A stretch of DNA of 46,997 nt from an uncultured Synechococcaceae cyanobacterium (GCA_903907855.1 CAIVPT010000184.1:1-46997), one strand, 5' to 3'. Positions 16,807-28,006 are shown, numbered from the stretch's first letter. Notes: generated by a model not told the origin, from the letters alone. Numbers and translations: made by a program.

Positions 16807-17749
16807 TCACATCGCCGAAGCGCCACCCACCACTTCCAGGATCTCCTGCGTGATCGCGGCCTGGCGGGCCTTGTTGTAGTCGAGCGTCAGCGATTTGGCC
16901 AGGGCCTTGGCGTTGTCGCTGGCGTTGTTCATCGCCGTCATCCGGCTCGCCAGTTCACTGGCGGCCGCCTCCTGCAGTGAGCGCAGGAGCTGGTTCGCCA
17001 GATAGAGGGGCAGCAGCGCATTGAGAAGTTGGTCAGGGCTCTGCTCAAACACGAAATCAGAAGGCAGGGCCGCCTGCTCGTTTTCGCGCTTGCTCACCTC
17101 CACACCCAGCTGACCGTCCTTGGTGATCAGGCGGAAGATCTCATCGCCAGGGGCTGCAATACCCTGGGGATCCAGGGGCAGCAGCGTTTGCACCACCGGC
17201 TGTGAACTCACCAGGTTGATGAACTTGGTGTAGATGATCTCCCCCCGATCGGTGCTGCCCGACAGAAACTCCGCCAGCACCTCATCGGCGATCTGGTTGG
17301 CTTCCGAGGCCGTAGGCACCTGCTCCAAGCCGGTGAAGGTGGCCCGGGTGGGGTACTTGCGGTTGCCGAAGTAGGTGATCGCCTTACGGCCCATCAACAC
17401 CAGATCCACCGTGTAGCCCTGGTTGGTGAGCTCGCCGAAGCGTTGCTCGGCACGCTTGATCACGTTGGTGTTGTAGCCACCGCAAAGGCCGCGGTCGCCC
17501 GTTACCACCAACAGGGTGATCGCCTTCACGGTGCGGGCGCTCAGCAGGGGAGCGGGCACTTTCGAAGCCCATGCGGGTCTGCAGGTTCTGCAGGACCCGT
17601 GCCAGCCGGTCGGCAAACGGCCGGCTGCGCAGCACCTGCTCCTGGGCGCGCCGCACTTTGGCGGCCGCCACCAGACGCATGGCCTCGGTGATCTTGCGGG
17701 TGTTCTTGACCGAACTGATCCGGTCGCGGATGTCCTTGAGATTGGCCAT
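16807..17749 (-). CDS. atpG: ATP synthase gamma subunit, interrupted by a frameshift
   Basis: Gamma is the rotating central shaft of F1 that links proton flow to catalysis. Two frames together give a full gamma chain. From 17749, [20 protein letters not shown] runs to about RMGFESA. The rest, [20 protein letters not shown] through the C-terminal [13 protein letters not shown], is in another frame ending at 16807. The cyanobacterial insertion is present. The break lies at about 17551-17557. Relatives read FEDADAPLL here, so two bases seem missing; restoring them gives about 314 residues, the normal length. Because gamma is essential, a sequencing or assembly error is the first explanation. It is the last gene of the operon, 11 bases after atpA (also called atpC). 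Confidence 0.92.
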
Positions 17750-17760
17750 GTCTGGATTCC

Positions 17761-19278
17761 TCAGGCCGCCGCCAGCATGGTGGAGGTCACTTCCTTGATG
17801 GCGTCCTTCAGCATCGCTTCGGATTCGTCGCTCAGCTGCTTCTCGCCCATCACCTTGGTGATGAAATCGGGCTTGTTGGTCTTGAGGTAATCGCGCAGTT
17901 CACGCGCGAAATCAACAACCTTGTCCACCGGCACATCGTCGATCAGACCCTTGACCCCTGCATACACAACCGCCACCTGCTCGGCCAGATTGAGGGGGCT
18001 GAACTGCGGCTGCTTGAGAAGCTCGCGCAGACGCTTGCCCCGGGCCAGCTGGGCCTGGGTGGCCGCATCCAGGTCGGAGGCGAACTGGGAGAAGGCGGCC
18101 AGCTCGTCGAATTGGGCCAACTCCAGCTTCAAGGTGCCGGCAATCTTCTTGATCGCCTTCGTTTGCGCCGCACCACCCACGCGGCTCACCGAGATGCCCA
18201 CGTTGATCGCCGGGCGCAGGCCGGAGTTAAAGAGGTCGGAGCTCAGGAACACCTGGCCATCCGTGATCGAAATCACGTTGGTGGGGATGTAGGCCGACAC
18301 GTCACCCGCCTGGGTTTCGATGATCGGCAGGGCGGTCATGCTGCCCTTGCCCATGGCGTCGGAGAGCTTGGCGGCACGCTCCAGCAGACGGCTGTGGAGA
18401 TAGAACACATCGCCGGGGTAGGCCTCACGCCCGGGGGGGCGGCGCAGCAGCAGCGACATCTGGCGGTACGCCTGGGCCTGCTTGGTGAGGTCGTCGTACA
18501 CCACCAGGGTGGCTTTGCCCTTATACATGAACGATTCCGCGATCGTGGCGCCGGTGTACGGGGCCAGATACTGCAGGGCGGCGGGCTCAGAGGCGCTGGC
18601 GGCCACCACCACGGTGTAATCGAGGGCGCCACGCTCCCGCAGAACCTCCACCACGTTGGCCACCGAAGCGGCCTTCTGGCCCACGGCCACATACACACAC
18701 ACCACGTCCTCGCCCTTCTGGTTGAGGATGGTGTCGATGCAGATGGCGGTTTTGCCGGTCTGGCGGTCGCCGATGATCAGCTCCCGCTGGCCACGGCCGA
18801 TGGGGATCATTGCGTCGATCGCGGTGATGCCCGTCTGCATGGGCTCATGCACCGACTTGCGCTGGATGATGCCCGGCGCCATCGATTCGATCAGGCGCGT
18901 TTCGGTGGTGGCGATCTCCCCCTTGCCGTCAATCGGCTGGCCAAGTGCATTCACCACCCGGCCCAGCATGGCGTCGCCCACCGGCACCGCAGCGATGCGG
19001 CCCGTGGCCTTCACGGTGCTGCCCTCCTGGATGCCGCGGCCCTCGCCCATCAGCACCGCGCCCACGTTGTCGTCCTCCAGGTTGAGGGCGATGCCTTCGG
19101 TGCCGTCCTCGAACTGCAACAGCTCACCGGCCATCGCCTGCTCGAGGCCATAAACGCGGGCGATGCCGTCGCCGATCTGCAGCACGGTGCCCACGTTGCT
19201 GACCGAAACCGACTTGTCGTAGTCAGCGATCTGCTGCTTGAGGATGGCGCTGATCTCGTCGGGGCGGATGGAAACCAT
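17761..19278 (-). CDS. atpA: ATP synthase alpha subunit
   Basis: Alpha is the non-catalytic nucleotide-binding subunit of the F1 head on the thylakoid or plasma membrane. The 505-residue length is standard. The P-loop GDRQTGKT is at 170-177, and the family signature with the arginine finger is seen as [20 protein letters not shown]. The start [17 protein letters not shown] is the usual cyanobacterial one. It lies 96 bases downstream of atpH, in a gap holding purine-rich tracts, and 11 bases before the gamma gene. Confidence 0.98.
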   Translation of the reverse strand: MVSIRPDEISAILKQQIADYDKSVSVSNVGTVLQIGDGIARVYGLEQAMAGELLQFEDGTEGIALNLEDDNVGAVLMGEGRGIQEGSTVKATGRIAAVPVGDAMLGRVVNALGQPIDGKGEIATTETRLIESMAPGIIQRKSVHEPMQTGITAIDAMIPIGRGQRELIIGDRQTGKTAICIDTILNQKGEDVVCVYVAVGQKAASVANVVEVLRERGALDYTVVVAASASEPAALQYLAPYTGATIAESFMYKGKATLVVYDDLTKQAQAYRQMSLLLRRPPGREAYPGDVFYLHSRLLERAAKLSDAMGKGSMTALPIIETQAGDVSAYIPTNVISITDGQVFLSSDLFNSGLRPAINVGISVSRVGGAAQTKAIKKIAGTLKLELAQFDELAAFSQFASDLDAATQAQLARGKRLRELLKQPQFSPLNLAEQVAVVYAGVKGLIDDVPVDKVVDFARELRDYLKTNKPDFITKVMGEKQLSDESEAMLKDAIKEVTSTMLAAA

Positions 19279-19374
19279 GGCGGAAACTCCCCGGAGGGGA
19301 GAGGAGGGGAATACGGAGGGGGAAGGAACGGGGAAGGGGGGCAGCGGTCACCGCAGCGGCCGCGGCGCTGGCGC

Positions 19375-19923
19375 TCAGGAGGCCCGGGCCAGGGCCAGGC
19401 CCAGGCGTCGCACCTGGCCGGCCAGGCTGGCATCGATCACCTTCGAGCCAACGCGCAGCACGAAACCGCCGATCAGAGCAGGGTCCACCTGGAGATCGAT
19501 CTCCACGTGTTCCGTACCGGCCACCTGCTTCACCTTCTCGGTGAGGCTGGCCTGTTGCTCCTCGGTGAGCGGCTCCGCCGAGGTGAGGGTGGCCAGGGCG
19601 ATGCTGTTCTGCTCGCGGTAGAGCTCCAACAGGCGCTCCAGAACGGCATCGAGATAACCGATCCGGCCGCGGTCAGCGAGCAGCTTGAGCAGGTTGAGGA
19701 AGCTTGGGGAGAGCTGGTCGCCGAAGAGGGACACCAGGGCGGCCTTCTTGCCGTCGATTTCGAGTACCGGTGACCCCATGGCGGCGCGCAGCTCAGGAGA
19801 TTGCCTCCAGAGGGACAGCACCTCCCGTGCCTGGTCGACCACCTGGGTGGTTTCCCCCTTGGCGTCGCTGACCTGCAGGAACGCCTCGGCGTAGGGGGTG
19901 GTGATGGAGTTGAGCAGCGGCAT
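19375..19923 (-). CDS. atpH: ATP synthase delta subunit
   Basis: Delta joins the top of F1 to the peripheral stalk. The 182-residue protein starts [20 protein letters not shown] and has the helical N-domain and the C-terminal VDPALIGGFVLRVGSKVIDAS motif of the family. Its ATG overlaps the atpF stop by one base (TGATG), so translation is coupled. Confidence 0.97.
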   Translation of the reverse strand: MPLLNSITTPYAEAFLQVSDAKGETTQVVDQAREVLSLWRQSPELRAAMGSPVLEIDGKKAALVSLFGDQLSPSFLNLLKLLADRGRIGYLDAVLERLLELYREQNSIALATLTSAEPLTEEQQASLTEKVKQVAGTEHVEIDLQVDPALIGGFVLRVGSKVIDASLAGQVRRLGLALARAS

Positions 19924-20450
19924 CAGGCGTTCCCCAGCGATTGGATGGACTGGTCGATCAGCCGGGCCTGGGCGCTGGCATCGAGGCGGCCGGGCAGGGT
20001 GGCCAGGGCCTGCTCGATGGCGAGGCGGGCGGCTTCCCGGCGCAGTTGGTCGCTGACGCGGGCAGCTTCCGACTCCAGATCAGAAACAGAATCCTGCTTG
20101 ATCCGTGCCATCTCCTCCACGGTGCGGCGCTCGCTCTCCAGCCGGATGGCCTGGGCGCGGCTCTGGCCATCGGTGCGGATGCGCTCCGCCTTGGCCTGGG
20201 CATCGGTGAGCTCCTTCTGGGCCGCAGCCACGGCGCTAGTGGCCGTGCTGAGGCGCTCTTCCGCATCCTTGAGATCGGCAAGGATCGCGGCGCGGCGGCG
20301 CTCCAGGATGCCTCCAAGGAAGCCCCGCAAGAAATACACCAAACCGGCAATCACGATCGCCAGGTTGATGATGTTGGTGTCGAACACGTTGGTGTTCAGA
20401 CCGAAGCCAGACCCGTGCGAGGCCAGCAGGGGGGCAAGAGAAAAGGTCAT
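19923..20450 (-). CDS. atpF: ATP synthase b subunit
   Basis: This is one of the two peripheral-stalk subunits of Fo. The 175-residue protein has an N-terminal membrane helix ([21 protein letters not shown]) and a long charged coiled coil ([19 protein letters not shown] onward). Its start overlaps the upstream b' gene by 4 bases. A heterodimeric b/b' stalk is typical of photosynthetic bacteria and chloroplasts. Confidence 0.97.
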   Translation of the reverse strand: MTFSLAPLLASHGSGFGLNTNVFDTNIINLAIVIAGLVYFLRGFLGGILERRRAAILADLKDAEERLSTATSAVAAAQKELTDAQAKAERIRTDGQSRAQAIRLESERRTVEEMARIKQDSVSDLESEAARVSDQLRREAARLAIEQALATLPGRLDASAQARLIDQSIQSLGNA

Positions 20451-20917
20451 TGAGCTGCCAGCAGGCGGTCGACGATCTGATCGGCGAGCCTGGCGGCATC
20501 GCCCTTGAGCTGATCCATCGCAGCGGTGCGCTGCCCGTCGATTTCACGGCGGGCCTGCTCGCGGCTGGCGATGGATTCGGCCTGTGCCAGGGACATCGCC
20601 TCGCGGTAGAGACGATCGGACTCCTGCTCCGCCTCCGTCACCACCTTCTGGGCCTGCACGCGGGCGTCCTTGAGCTGCTCGCGCAGGTCGGCCTCGAGGC
20701 GCTCGGCCTGGGCCAGCTTCTGCTTGGCCTCGGCACGGCTGGTATTGATGTAACCCTCCCGTTCCTCCACTGCCTTGCCGACAGGGCGGAAGAACAGGGC
20801 ATTGAGGATGAAGGTGAGGATCACCACCTGCAGCGCCATCAGCGGCAGGGTGGCGTCGAGGTCGAAGAGACCTCCCTCGGGCGCGCCTGCTTCGGCGAGC
20901 AGTAGCCAGCTGGTCAT
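20447..20917 (-). CDS. atpF2: ATP synthase b' subunit
   Basis: This is the second peripheral-stalk subunit, also named atpG in older cyanobacterial annotation. The 156-residue protein has an N-terminal acidic segment and a membrane helix ([20 protein letters not shown]), then a long coiled coil starting [14 protein letters not shown]. It overlaps atpF by 4 bases and lies 126 bases downstream of atpE. Confidence 0.96.
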   Translation of the reverse strand: MTSWLLLAEAGAPEGGLFDLDATLPLMALQVVILTFILNALFFRPVGKAVEEREGYINTSRAEAKQKLAQAERLEADLREQLKDARVQAQKVVTEAEQESDRLYREAMSLAQAESIASREQARREIDGQRTAAMDQLKGDAARLADQIVDRLLAAQ

Positions 20918-21043
20918 GGGGCTGGAGGCGGGGCGGTGGGCAAAAGGGGGTGCGCGACGCGCGGGGAGAATGACGGCGGGGGAAGGGGCTGGGATCCGCC
21001 CGCAGGACGGACGGATCCAAAACCAACCTCACCCGGTCGGAAC

Positions 21044-22173
<1,130 letters not shown>

Positions 22174-22200
22174 CGGGGGACGGTCCTCGGGGGATCGGGG

Positions 22201-22656
22201 TCAGCCGTCAAGGACGGCTTGGAGGATCAGGGCGGGCTTGTAGAGCAGAAACCCCAGCAGGGCGGGGAGAATCTGCAGCTGTGGAATCCTGGCGGCCGCG
22301 AGCACCAGGGTGATGGGGACAAGTAACTGAACCTTTCCCACCGACTTGCTGTCCGCGCCGAGACGGGACACACTGCGGGCGAGCAGGCGCAGATAGAGCA
22401 GACCAGCCAGCGAGCCCACAAGCACGCTGACGGCGGTGGCTGGATTCCAGACCAGAGCCGTAACGGGCACCGCAACCGCGGAAGCCCAACCCGTGGCCAG
22501 GAGCAGCCTGCGCTGCAACCGTCGATAGTCCTCCATTCCGTTGTCGGCAGCAGGGCCGTCAGCAGAGGGGGAGGGGAGCGCCGAATCGGCTTCCGGTCCG
22601 TCCGTGGGCGTCGCAGGGACTGCGTCGTCCGGGGCGGTGGTCGGGGCAGCCGGCAA
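22201..22656 (-). CDS. atpI: ATP synthase protein I
   Basis: This is a small hydrophobic accessory protein thought to help c-ring assembly or cation supply, first in the atp operon as is usual. The 151-residue form has about 40 N-terminal residues rich in Pro/Ala/Asp, then MEDYRRLQRRLLLATGWASA and four hydrophobic helices (VAVPVTALVW, VSVLVGSLAGLLYLRLL, LLVPITLVLAAARI, LLGFLLYKPALILQAVLDG). The long N-terminal stretch makes the start uncertain; the ATG at 22536 may be the true start. Confidence 0.85.
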   Translation of the reverse strand: MPAAPTTAPDDAVPATPTDGPEADSALPSPSADGPAADNGMEDYRRLQRRLLLATGWASAVAVPVTALVWNPATAVSVLVGSLAGLLYLRLLARSVSRLGADSKSVGKVQLLVPITLVLAAARIPQLQILPALLGFLLYKPALILQAVLDG

Positions 22657-22689
22657 GCGACGACGTTTTGTCTGGGCGCGTGGAGGTTA

Positions 22690-23910
22690 TCACGCGGCCC
22701 TGACAGGCAGGAGTACGCGGGCGGCAATCAGCCGTCGCGCCCGCTCCAGCCGCTCCTCCGACGGGAGCGGCAGGGCCAGGGCCGCCAGAGACGTTCCTGG
22801 CGGCGCATCCTCGAAGGCCCGCATCAGCGCCAGATCGCCCTCGTCCAGGTTCAGGGGCAGCAGATCGGGCCCGAGCAGCGAGGCCGACGGCCAGCCCCAG
22901 AGGCAGCGGTTGCGCTCGCCGCCGCTGGCCAGCAGCTGCGCCGCCTCCATCTCGCCCGTCGGCACGACGGCCCCCCGGGTCAGGAAGAACTCGAAGTGGC
23001 TGATGTCGGGATCGAGGGCCTCCACCAGCTCCCACTGCTGGCGAGGGGGCAACGCCCGGGCCCGCTCCAGCAGCTCCCCCTCCAGCAGCCGGGCCGGGTC
23101 CCACACCTCCGGATTGGAAAACCCCGCGAACGCCAGGCCGCTTGCCTCCACCAGCGCCAGCAGCCGCGCCAGGTCGTAGCTCGTCTCCTGGGGGTGCAGA
23201 TACATGTCGGCGAAGTTGGCGTCGGCGGCCGTATCGAGGGCCCAGCGGCTCTCGTGGTGGCGGCGCAGGCGGTTCGCCTCGGGGAGAGCCCGGAACAGCT
23301 GGCGCCCGAGCCGCAATCCCTCGGCGCCGGTGCCGACCCCCATCAGCCCCAGCGCCCGCTGGCTGCGGTGGATCTCCCAGCGCCCGCCATCGGCGTAGAG
23401 AAACAGGTGCAGCACTCCCCCGGGCCGCAACAGGGCCGCCAGCGACCGCAGCCCCTGCAGCGGCTGGTCGAGGTGGTGCAGCACCCCCACCGAGTTGATG
23501 GCATCGAAGGGCCCCTCCCCCACCAGGTCCAGCAGGCTGCGCTGCTCCAGCCGCAGCTCCCGCACCCGGGCGGCGGCCCCGGAGCGCCGCGTGCGCTCGC
23601 GCGCCACCTCCAGGGCTCCGGCGCTGATGTCCACCGCCAGCACCTCGGCGCCGGGGTTGAGGTGGCAGAGGTAGTCGGTGCTCACCCCGGTGCCGCAGCC
23701 GGCGTCGAGGATGCGCCAGGAGCGCTCGCCCCCGTCGGCCGGCCGGGACGGCAGGGCGCCGTGCACCGCGGCCATCACGCTGTCGACGCACCAGCGCCAG
23801 TTGTATCCCGGCGGCGGACCGTCCTGCAGGGGATCGCCGGGGTAGGGGAAGCGGTCATAAAACGCGCTCACCACCGGGGTGGCCGCGTCGGAGGGGGGCG
23901 GGGAGGACAT
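22690..23910 (-). CDS. Class I SAM-dependent methyltransferase
   Basis: The protein has about 406 residues from the ATG at 23910 (MSSPPPSDAATPVVSAFYDR). It shows the Rossmann motif I RILDAGCGTGVSTDYL, motif II EVLAVDIS, and the post-motif INSVGVLHHLDQPL followed by LLRPGGVLHLFLYAD. The FYDRFPYPGDPL opening and the long C-terminal half resemble a cyanobacterial group of unknown substrate; small molecules or lipids are possible. It is upstream of atpI on the same strand, with 33 bases between, so read-through into the atp operon is possible. It diverges from apcE. Confidence 0.82.
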   Translation of the reverse strand: MSSPPPSDAATPVVSAFYDRFPYPGDPLQDGPPPGYNWRWCVDSVMAAVHGALPSRPADGGERSWRILDAGCGTGVSTDYLCHLNPGAEVLAVDISAGALEVARERTRRSGAAARVRELRLEQRSLLDLVGEGPFDAINSVGVLHHLDQPLQGLRSLAALLRPGGVLHLFLYADGGRWEIHRSQRALGLMGVGTGAEGLRLGRQLFRALPEANRLRRHHESRWALDTAADANFADMYLHPQETSYDLARLLALVEASGLAFAGFSNPEVWDPARLLEGELLERARALPPRQQWELVEALDPDISHFEFFLTRGAVVPTGEMEAAQLLASGGERNRCLWGWPSASLLGPDLLPLNLDEGDLALMRAFEDAPPGTSLAALALPLPSEERLERARRLIAARVLLPVRAA

Positions 23911-24061
23911 CGGACCCGGGGTGGGGGATCCGGGGGAGCATCCCATGTCCCGCCGGGGCGCCAGGGCACGGGGATCCCGGGGCTGCAAACATTTGTTCAT
24001 GGCGACTCGGGGGGCCGCGGGGACAGCCGTAACGTGCCGAAGCCCGGCTCGCTCCCGATCC

Positions 24062-27000
24062 ATGACCGTGACCGCCAGCAGCGGCAGCACCAGGGTCAGT
24101 CCGCAGCTGTACGACACCCTGCCGCTCTCCAGCGTCCGTCAGGCGGAGCAGCAAGATCGGTTCCCCGATGGTGGGGAGCTCGACAGCCTCGTCACCTTCT
24201 TCCAGAGCGGCCAGGCGCGGCTTGAGGCCGCCCGCCGGCTCAGTGCCAACGCCGAAGCGATCGTGGCCCGGGCGGCCAACCGCATCTTCTCCGGCGGCAC
24301 CCCCCTCTCCTATCTCGACGCCCCGCTGGCTCCTGTTGCCGCGAGCGCCGAGGGCATTCCCCTGGCCAGCGATCAGGCAGCCTTTCAGCGGTCGGTGGAA
24401 ACCTTCACCGGCGCCGGCGCCCCCAAGCGCGGCAATGTCTTCACCCGCCTGCTCGAGGGCGCCGGTGGCGACGCCGACGTGCGGGTGATCCTGCCGGGCG
24501 GCTTCAGCCCGATCGCCGTAGGGCGCTACGGCACCGAGCGGATGAAGAAGTCGCTGCGCGACCTCGCCTGGTTCCTGCGCTATGTGGGCTACGCCCTGGT
24601 CGCCGGCGATCCCAGCATCCTGGCGGTCAACACCCGCGGGCTCCGCGATGTGCTCGAGAAGGCCTGCTCCCTGGCGGCCACCAACGTGGCCCTGCAGGAA
24701 ATGCGCGCCGCCAGCGCCGATCTGCTGAAGGATCGCCCCGAGGCCCGCCAGCTGGTGATCGACTGCTTCAACGTCCTGCTGCGCGAACTCGACGTACCCA
24801 CCCCCTCCACCCGCCAGCGCCTCGGCAGCCCCGTGAACCAGGGCCTGCAGCTACCGGCGATCTATGCCCTGGCGGCGGAGGGACGCCAGCGCTTCGTGAT
24901 GAAGCCCGGTCTCTCTGGCCGGGAGAAAGCGGAGGTGGTGCGCGCCGCCTACCGCCAGGTGTTCGAGCGCGACATCGTCAAGGGCTATTCCCAGCAGGTG
25001 TGCCCCGTGCAGGCCACCCAGTTCCGCCAGGGCCAGATCTCGGCGCGGGAATTCATCCGGGCCCTGGGACGCAGCAACGAATACCGCCGTCAGTTTTACA
25101 GCCGCTTCTCCAACAGCCGGGTGGTGGAATTGGCCTTCCGCCATTTCCTGGGTCGGGGCATCAGCTCCATCGAGGAATTCCGCCGCTATTTCGCCATCGT
25201 CAGCGAGCAGGGTCTGCCGGGTCTGGTGGATTCCATTGTCAACGGCATGGAATACGCACGCGTTTTCGGCGAGGAAACGATTCCCTACCTCCGCGATCTG
25301 GGCGAAGAGGCCCAGGAGAGCGCCGGCTGGGGCTCCAACCGCAAACTCTTCCGCTTCAGCGCCCCGTTTGAGGGGGCGCCGCAATACATCACCCTTTACG
25401 CCTCCTACCGTCAGCCCTTCGCCGACCAGCACCCCTACGGCGGCGGCAACGATCCCCTGGCTCTCACCTATGGGGCGATTTTCCCCTCCGGCACCGCATC
25501 GGTGGCCACGCGTCCGGCTCCGTTCAGCTACGACAGCCGCCGCATTCTGGTGAGCAATGGGCTGCGCCAGCCCGGCCAGATGGACAGCCTCCAGTTCCGC
25601 AAGGCCACCCCGCGTCGGGTGGGCCCCAAGGTGATTCGGCTCCAGCAGATCGCCACCGGCGGTAACTCTGTGCCCAGGCGCGGCGGACAGCCGAGCGTTC
25701 GGGGCAGCGAATCCGCCACCCAGGCGGTGATCCGGGCTGTCTATGTGCAGATCCTCGGCAACACCGGCTATGCGGGAGAGCGCTGCACGGTGGAGGAGAT
25801 CAAGCTCGAGAACGGCGACATCAGCCTGCGGGACTTCGTTCGGCAGGTGGCCCGCTCCAACGCCTTCCGGCGCCGCTACTGGAGTGGGCTCTACATCTGC
25901 AAGGCCATCGAGGTGATGCATCGCCGCATCCTCGGCCGTCCCACCCTGGGCCGCTGGGAGATCGACGCCTACTTCGACACCGCCGCCCGCAAGGGGTTCT
26001 ACGGCGTGGTCGACCGCATGATCGAAAGCCGCGAGTACAACGATTGCTTCGGCGAAGACACGGTTCCGTTCGAGCGCTTCCTCACCCCCACCGACCGCAA
26101 CGCCCGGGCGGTGCCGGCCCTGCGTCGTGCCTTTGATGCCAGCGCCGTTCCCAACCTCACCCCCGCCACCCGGCCCGATGTCAAGCCGCCGGAAACGGTG
26201 CGCACCCCGGGCAGCCTCACCCCGCGCAACCTTCCGGCCCGCAGCCGCGTGGTGCGGGGCAGCTGGACGGCCCAGGTCGCCGGGGGCGAGAAGCCCATGG
26301 CCCCCACCGCCGCAGCCTCTGGCCCCGTGAGCCTGCGCCAGGCACCGGCCCCCACCCGCACCTGGGTACCCCAGGTGCGCCGCACGTCATTCGCCCCGGC
26401 TGCGGCGCCAACGCCATCTCCTGCCGCATTCGGTGGCACCCGCGTGCCCCAGGCCCGTGGCGGCGCCGCCGCAGCGGGAGGCTGGCGCGCCGCCGTGGGC
26501 AGCTCGGCCCTCGCCGGCGCAGCCGCGGCTCCTGATGCCGCCATGCAGAAAGCCCTCCGCCCCGGCCGGCCCCAGGGCTTCGCCCGCCGCGCCAGCCTGG
26601 GCCGTCCGGTCCGGCTGCTGCGCACCCCCAGCGAAGGCCAGCTGCTCGAAGTGGTGGAAGCCAGCTACCGCCAGTTGCTCAACCGCGTGCCCCTGGCGGC
26701 CGAGCGGCTGGGGGATGCCGAATCCCAGCTCCGGGACGGCCAGATCTCCGTGGCCGAATTCGTCGCGCAGATCGCCGGCAGCGACCTTTTCCAACAGCGT
26801 CTTACCCGGATGGCGCCCCTTCGGGCCGCTTCCGCCGCCTACCTCGCCCTGCTCGGCCGGGCGGCCCAACCGGCGGAAGTGAGCCGTTTCCTCGGCCTGC
26901 GGGGCAGCGCCGGCCAGCAGGCGGCCCTCGAGCAGCTGCTCAACAGCCTCGAATACGCCGAATCCTTCGGCCAGGACACGGTCCCCTACCTGCGGGGCCT

Positions 27001-27100
27001 GGCCAGCGCCGATGGCATTCCCCTGGCCACGGTCAACCGCACCGCCGCCCTCTACGCCGGCAACGCCGGCCTGACCCCTCCCCCCAAAGACGCCATCTGA
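24062..27100 (+). CDS. apcE: Phycobilisome core-membrane linker (ApcE, L-CM)
   Basis: ApcE anchors the phycobilisome to the thylakoid, organises the core cylinders and acts as a terminal energy emitter. The 1012-residue protein starts with the phycobiliprotein-like domain (about 1-240) interrupted by the PB-loop. C202 in EKACSLAATN is in the position of the chromophore-binding Cys. Three linker repeats follow: about 285-420, 548-690 and 853-985. Three repeats predict a tricylindrical core. A Pro/Ala/Arg-rich linker of about 160 residues separates repeats 2 and 3. I chose the ATG at 24062 because MTVTASSGSTRVSPQLYDTL is the conserved N-terminus. A terminator follows, so it may be transcribed apart from apcA. 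Confidence 0.97.
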   Translation: MTVTASSGSTRVSPQLYDTLPLSSVRQAEQQDRFPDGGELDSLVTFFQSGQARLEAARRLSANAEAIVARAANRIFSGGTPLSYLDAPLAPVAASAEGIPLASDQAAFQRSVETFTGAGAPKRGNVFTRLLEGAGGDADVRVILPGGFSPIAVGRYGTERMKKSLRDLAWFLRYVGYALVAGDPSILAVNTRGLRDVLEKACSLAATNVALQEMRAASADLLKDRPEARQLVIDCFNVLLRELDVPTPSTRQRLGSPVNQGLQLPAIYALAAEGRQRFVMKPGLSGREKAEVVRAAYRQVFERDIVKGYSQQVCPVQATQFRQGQISAREFIRALGRSNEYRRQFYSRFSNSRVVELAFRHFLGRGISSIEEFRRYFAIVSEQGLPGLVDSIVNGMEYARVFGEETIPYLRDLGEEAQESAGWGSNRKLFRFSAPFEGAPQYITLYASYRQPFADQHPYGGGNDPLALTYGAIFPSGTASVATRPAPFSYDSRRILVSNGLRQPGQMDSLQFRKATPRRVGPKVIRLQQIATGGNSVPRRGGQPSVRGSESATQAVIRAVYVQILGNTGYAGERCTVEEIKLENGDISLRDFVRQVARSNAFRRRYWSGLYICKAIEVMHRRILGRPTLGRWEIDAYFDTAARKGFYGVVDRMIESREYNDCFGEDTVPFERFLTPTDRNARAVPALRRAFDASAVPNLTPATRPDVKPPETVRTPGSLTPRNLPARSRVVRGSWTAQVAGGEKPMAPTAAASGPVSLRQAPAPTRTWVPQVRRTSFAPAAAPTPSPAAFGGTRVPQARGGAAAAGGWRAAVGSSALAGAAAAPDAAMQKALRPGRPQGFARRASLGRPVRLLRTPSEGQLLEVVEASYRQLLNRVPLAAERLGDAESQLRDGQISVAEFVAQIAGSDLFQQRLTRMAPLRAASAAYLALLGRAAQPAEVSRFLGLRGSAGQQAALEQLLNSLEYAESFGQDTVPYLRGLASADGIPLATVNRTAALYAGNAGLTPPPKDAI

Positions 27101-27130
27101 CCCCACGAGCTGCGGGCTCCAGCCACCCAG

Positions 27131-27159
27131 ACCCCCCGGATCCAATCCGGGGGGTTTTT
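27131..27159 (+). terminator. Rho-independent terminator after apcE
   Basis: ACCCCCCGGAT and ATCCGGGGGGT form a perfect 11-base-pair stem around a CCA loop, followed by a run of T residues. It lies 30 bases after the apcE stop and separates apcE from apcABC. Confidence 0.93.
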
Positions 27160-27478
27160 CACAGGAGCGCAGGCGGAGATCCGACATCAAACGCAACAGC
27201 AATTGTGCGCGCACGAGCCGCACACTCCACCCGGCGGCTAAGGCGCAGATGATGAACAATTGCTGCGCAGAGTTGCTATCAACAACTCGCGGCAAAGCCC
27301 TTACCAGCACTGGCTTCTGCTGCTGCGACAAGCCATGAAGAACTGTTACCGCCGCCCGGGAGCTTGCGGGGCGCTGGCGCAGAATGAATCGGCGATCGGC
27401 ACCGCCGATACCCACCCCACTCACCCACCGGATACCGGTCACCGGAAACGGCGACCGCTTGTTTCGAGGCAGAACTGC
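27160..27478 (+). promoter_or_regulatory. Leader/promoter region of apcA with an inverted 10-bp repeat
   Basis: No gene is seen in these 319 bases. They hold CAGCAATTGT at 27197-27206 and its exact inverse ACAATTGCTG at 27256-27265, each around a CAATTG palindrome, about 59 bases centre to centre. A GTGCGCGCAC palindrome abuts the first copy. A long leader is usual for apcA. I could not assign a -10 box with confidence. Confidence 0.5.
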
Positions 27479-27964
27479 ATGAGCATCGTCTCCAACTCGA
27501 TCATCAACGCGGACGCCGAAGCCCGCTACCTCAGCCCTGGCGAACTCGACCAGATCAAGTCGTTCGTAGCCGGCGGTCAGCGTCGCCTGCGGATCGCCCA
27601 GGTCCTGGCCGAAAGCCGCGAGCGCATCGTCAAGCAGGCCGGAGGCGCCCTCTTCCAGAAGCGCCCCGATGTCATCTCCCCCGGCGGCAACGCCTACGGC
27701 GAAGAGATGACTGCCAGCTGCCTGCGCGACATGGATTACTACCTGCGCCTTGTCACCTACGGCGTGGTCGCCGGGGACGTCACCCCGATCGAGGAGATCG
27801 GCATCATCGGCGCCCGCGAGATGTACCGCGCCCTGGGCACCCCCCTGGAAGCGATGGCGGAAGCCGTGCGCGAAATGAAGTCGGTGGCCACCAGCATCCT
27901 CACTGGAGCTGATGCCGAAGAGGCCGGTTTCTACTTCGATTACGTCGTCGGCGCCCTCTCCTGA
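27479..27964 (+). CDS. apcA: Allophycocyanin alpha subunit
   Basis: This is the major core phycobiliprotein alpha chain, 161 residues. The phycocyanobilin-binding Cys is C81 in [14 protein letters not shown]. The start [20 protein letters not shown] is the usual one, 73 codons inside a longer open frame. It pairs with ApcB, 42 bases downstream. Confidence 0.98.
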   Translation: MSIVSNSIINADAEARYLSPGELDQIKSFVAGGQRRLRIAQVLAESRERIVKQAGGALFQKRPDVISPGGNAYGEEMTASCLRDMDYYLRLVTYGVVAGDVTPIEEIGIIGAREMYRALGTPLEAMAEAVREMKSVATSILTGADAEEAGFYFDYVVGALS

Positions 27965-28006
27965 GGCCCTGCTCACCCTCTTCCTCGCTCCCGAATCTCA
28001 GGATCC

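Noticed and set aside
17384-17749. A separate 121-residue protein from the first gamma-subunit frame
   Set aside because: Only the first 65 or so residues are gamma-like; the remainder is the out-of-frame reading after the frameshift, so it was merged with the second part into one atpG entry.
18112-19773. A 553-codon open frame antisense to atpA and atpH
   Set aside because: It covers two certain ATP synthase genes; its His/Gly-rich translation is a GC-bias artefact.
27197-27265. The inverted repeat as insertion-sequence ends or a CRISPR fragment
   Set aside because: No transposase, target duplication or repeated spacer units are present; the copies are only 10 bp and lie in a leader region.
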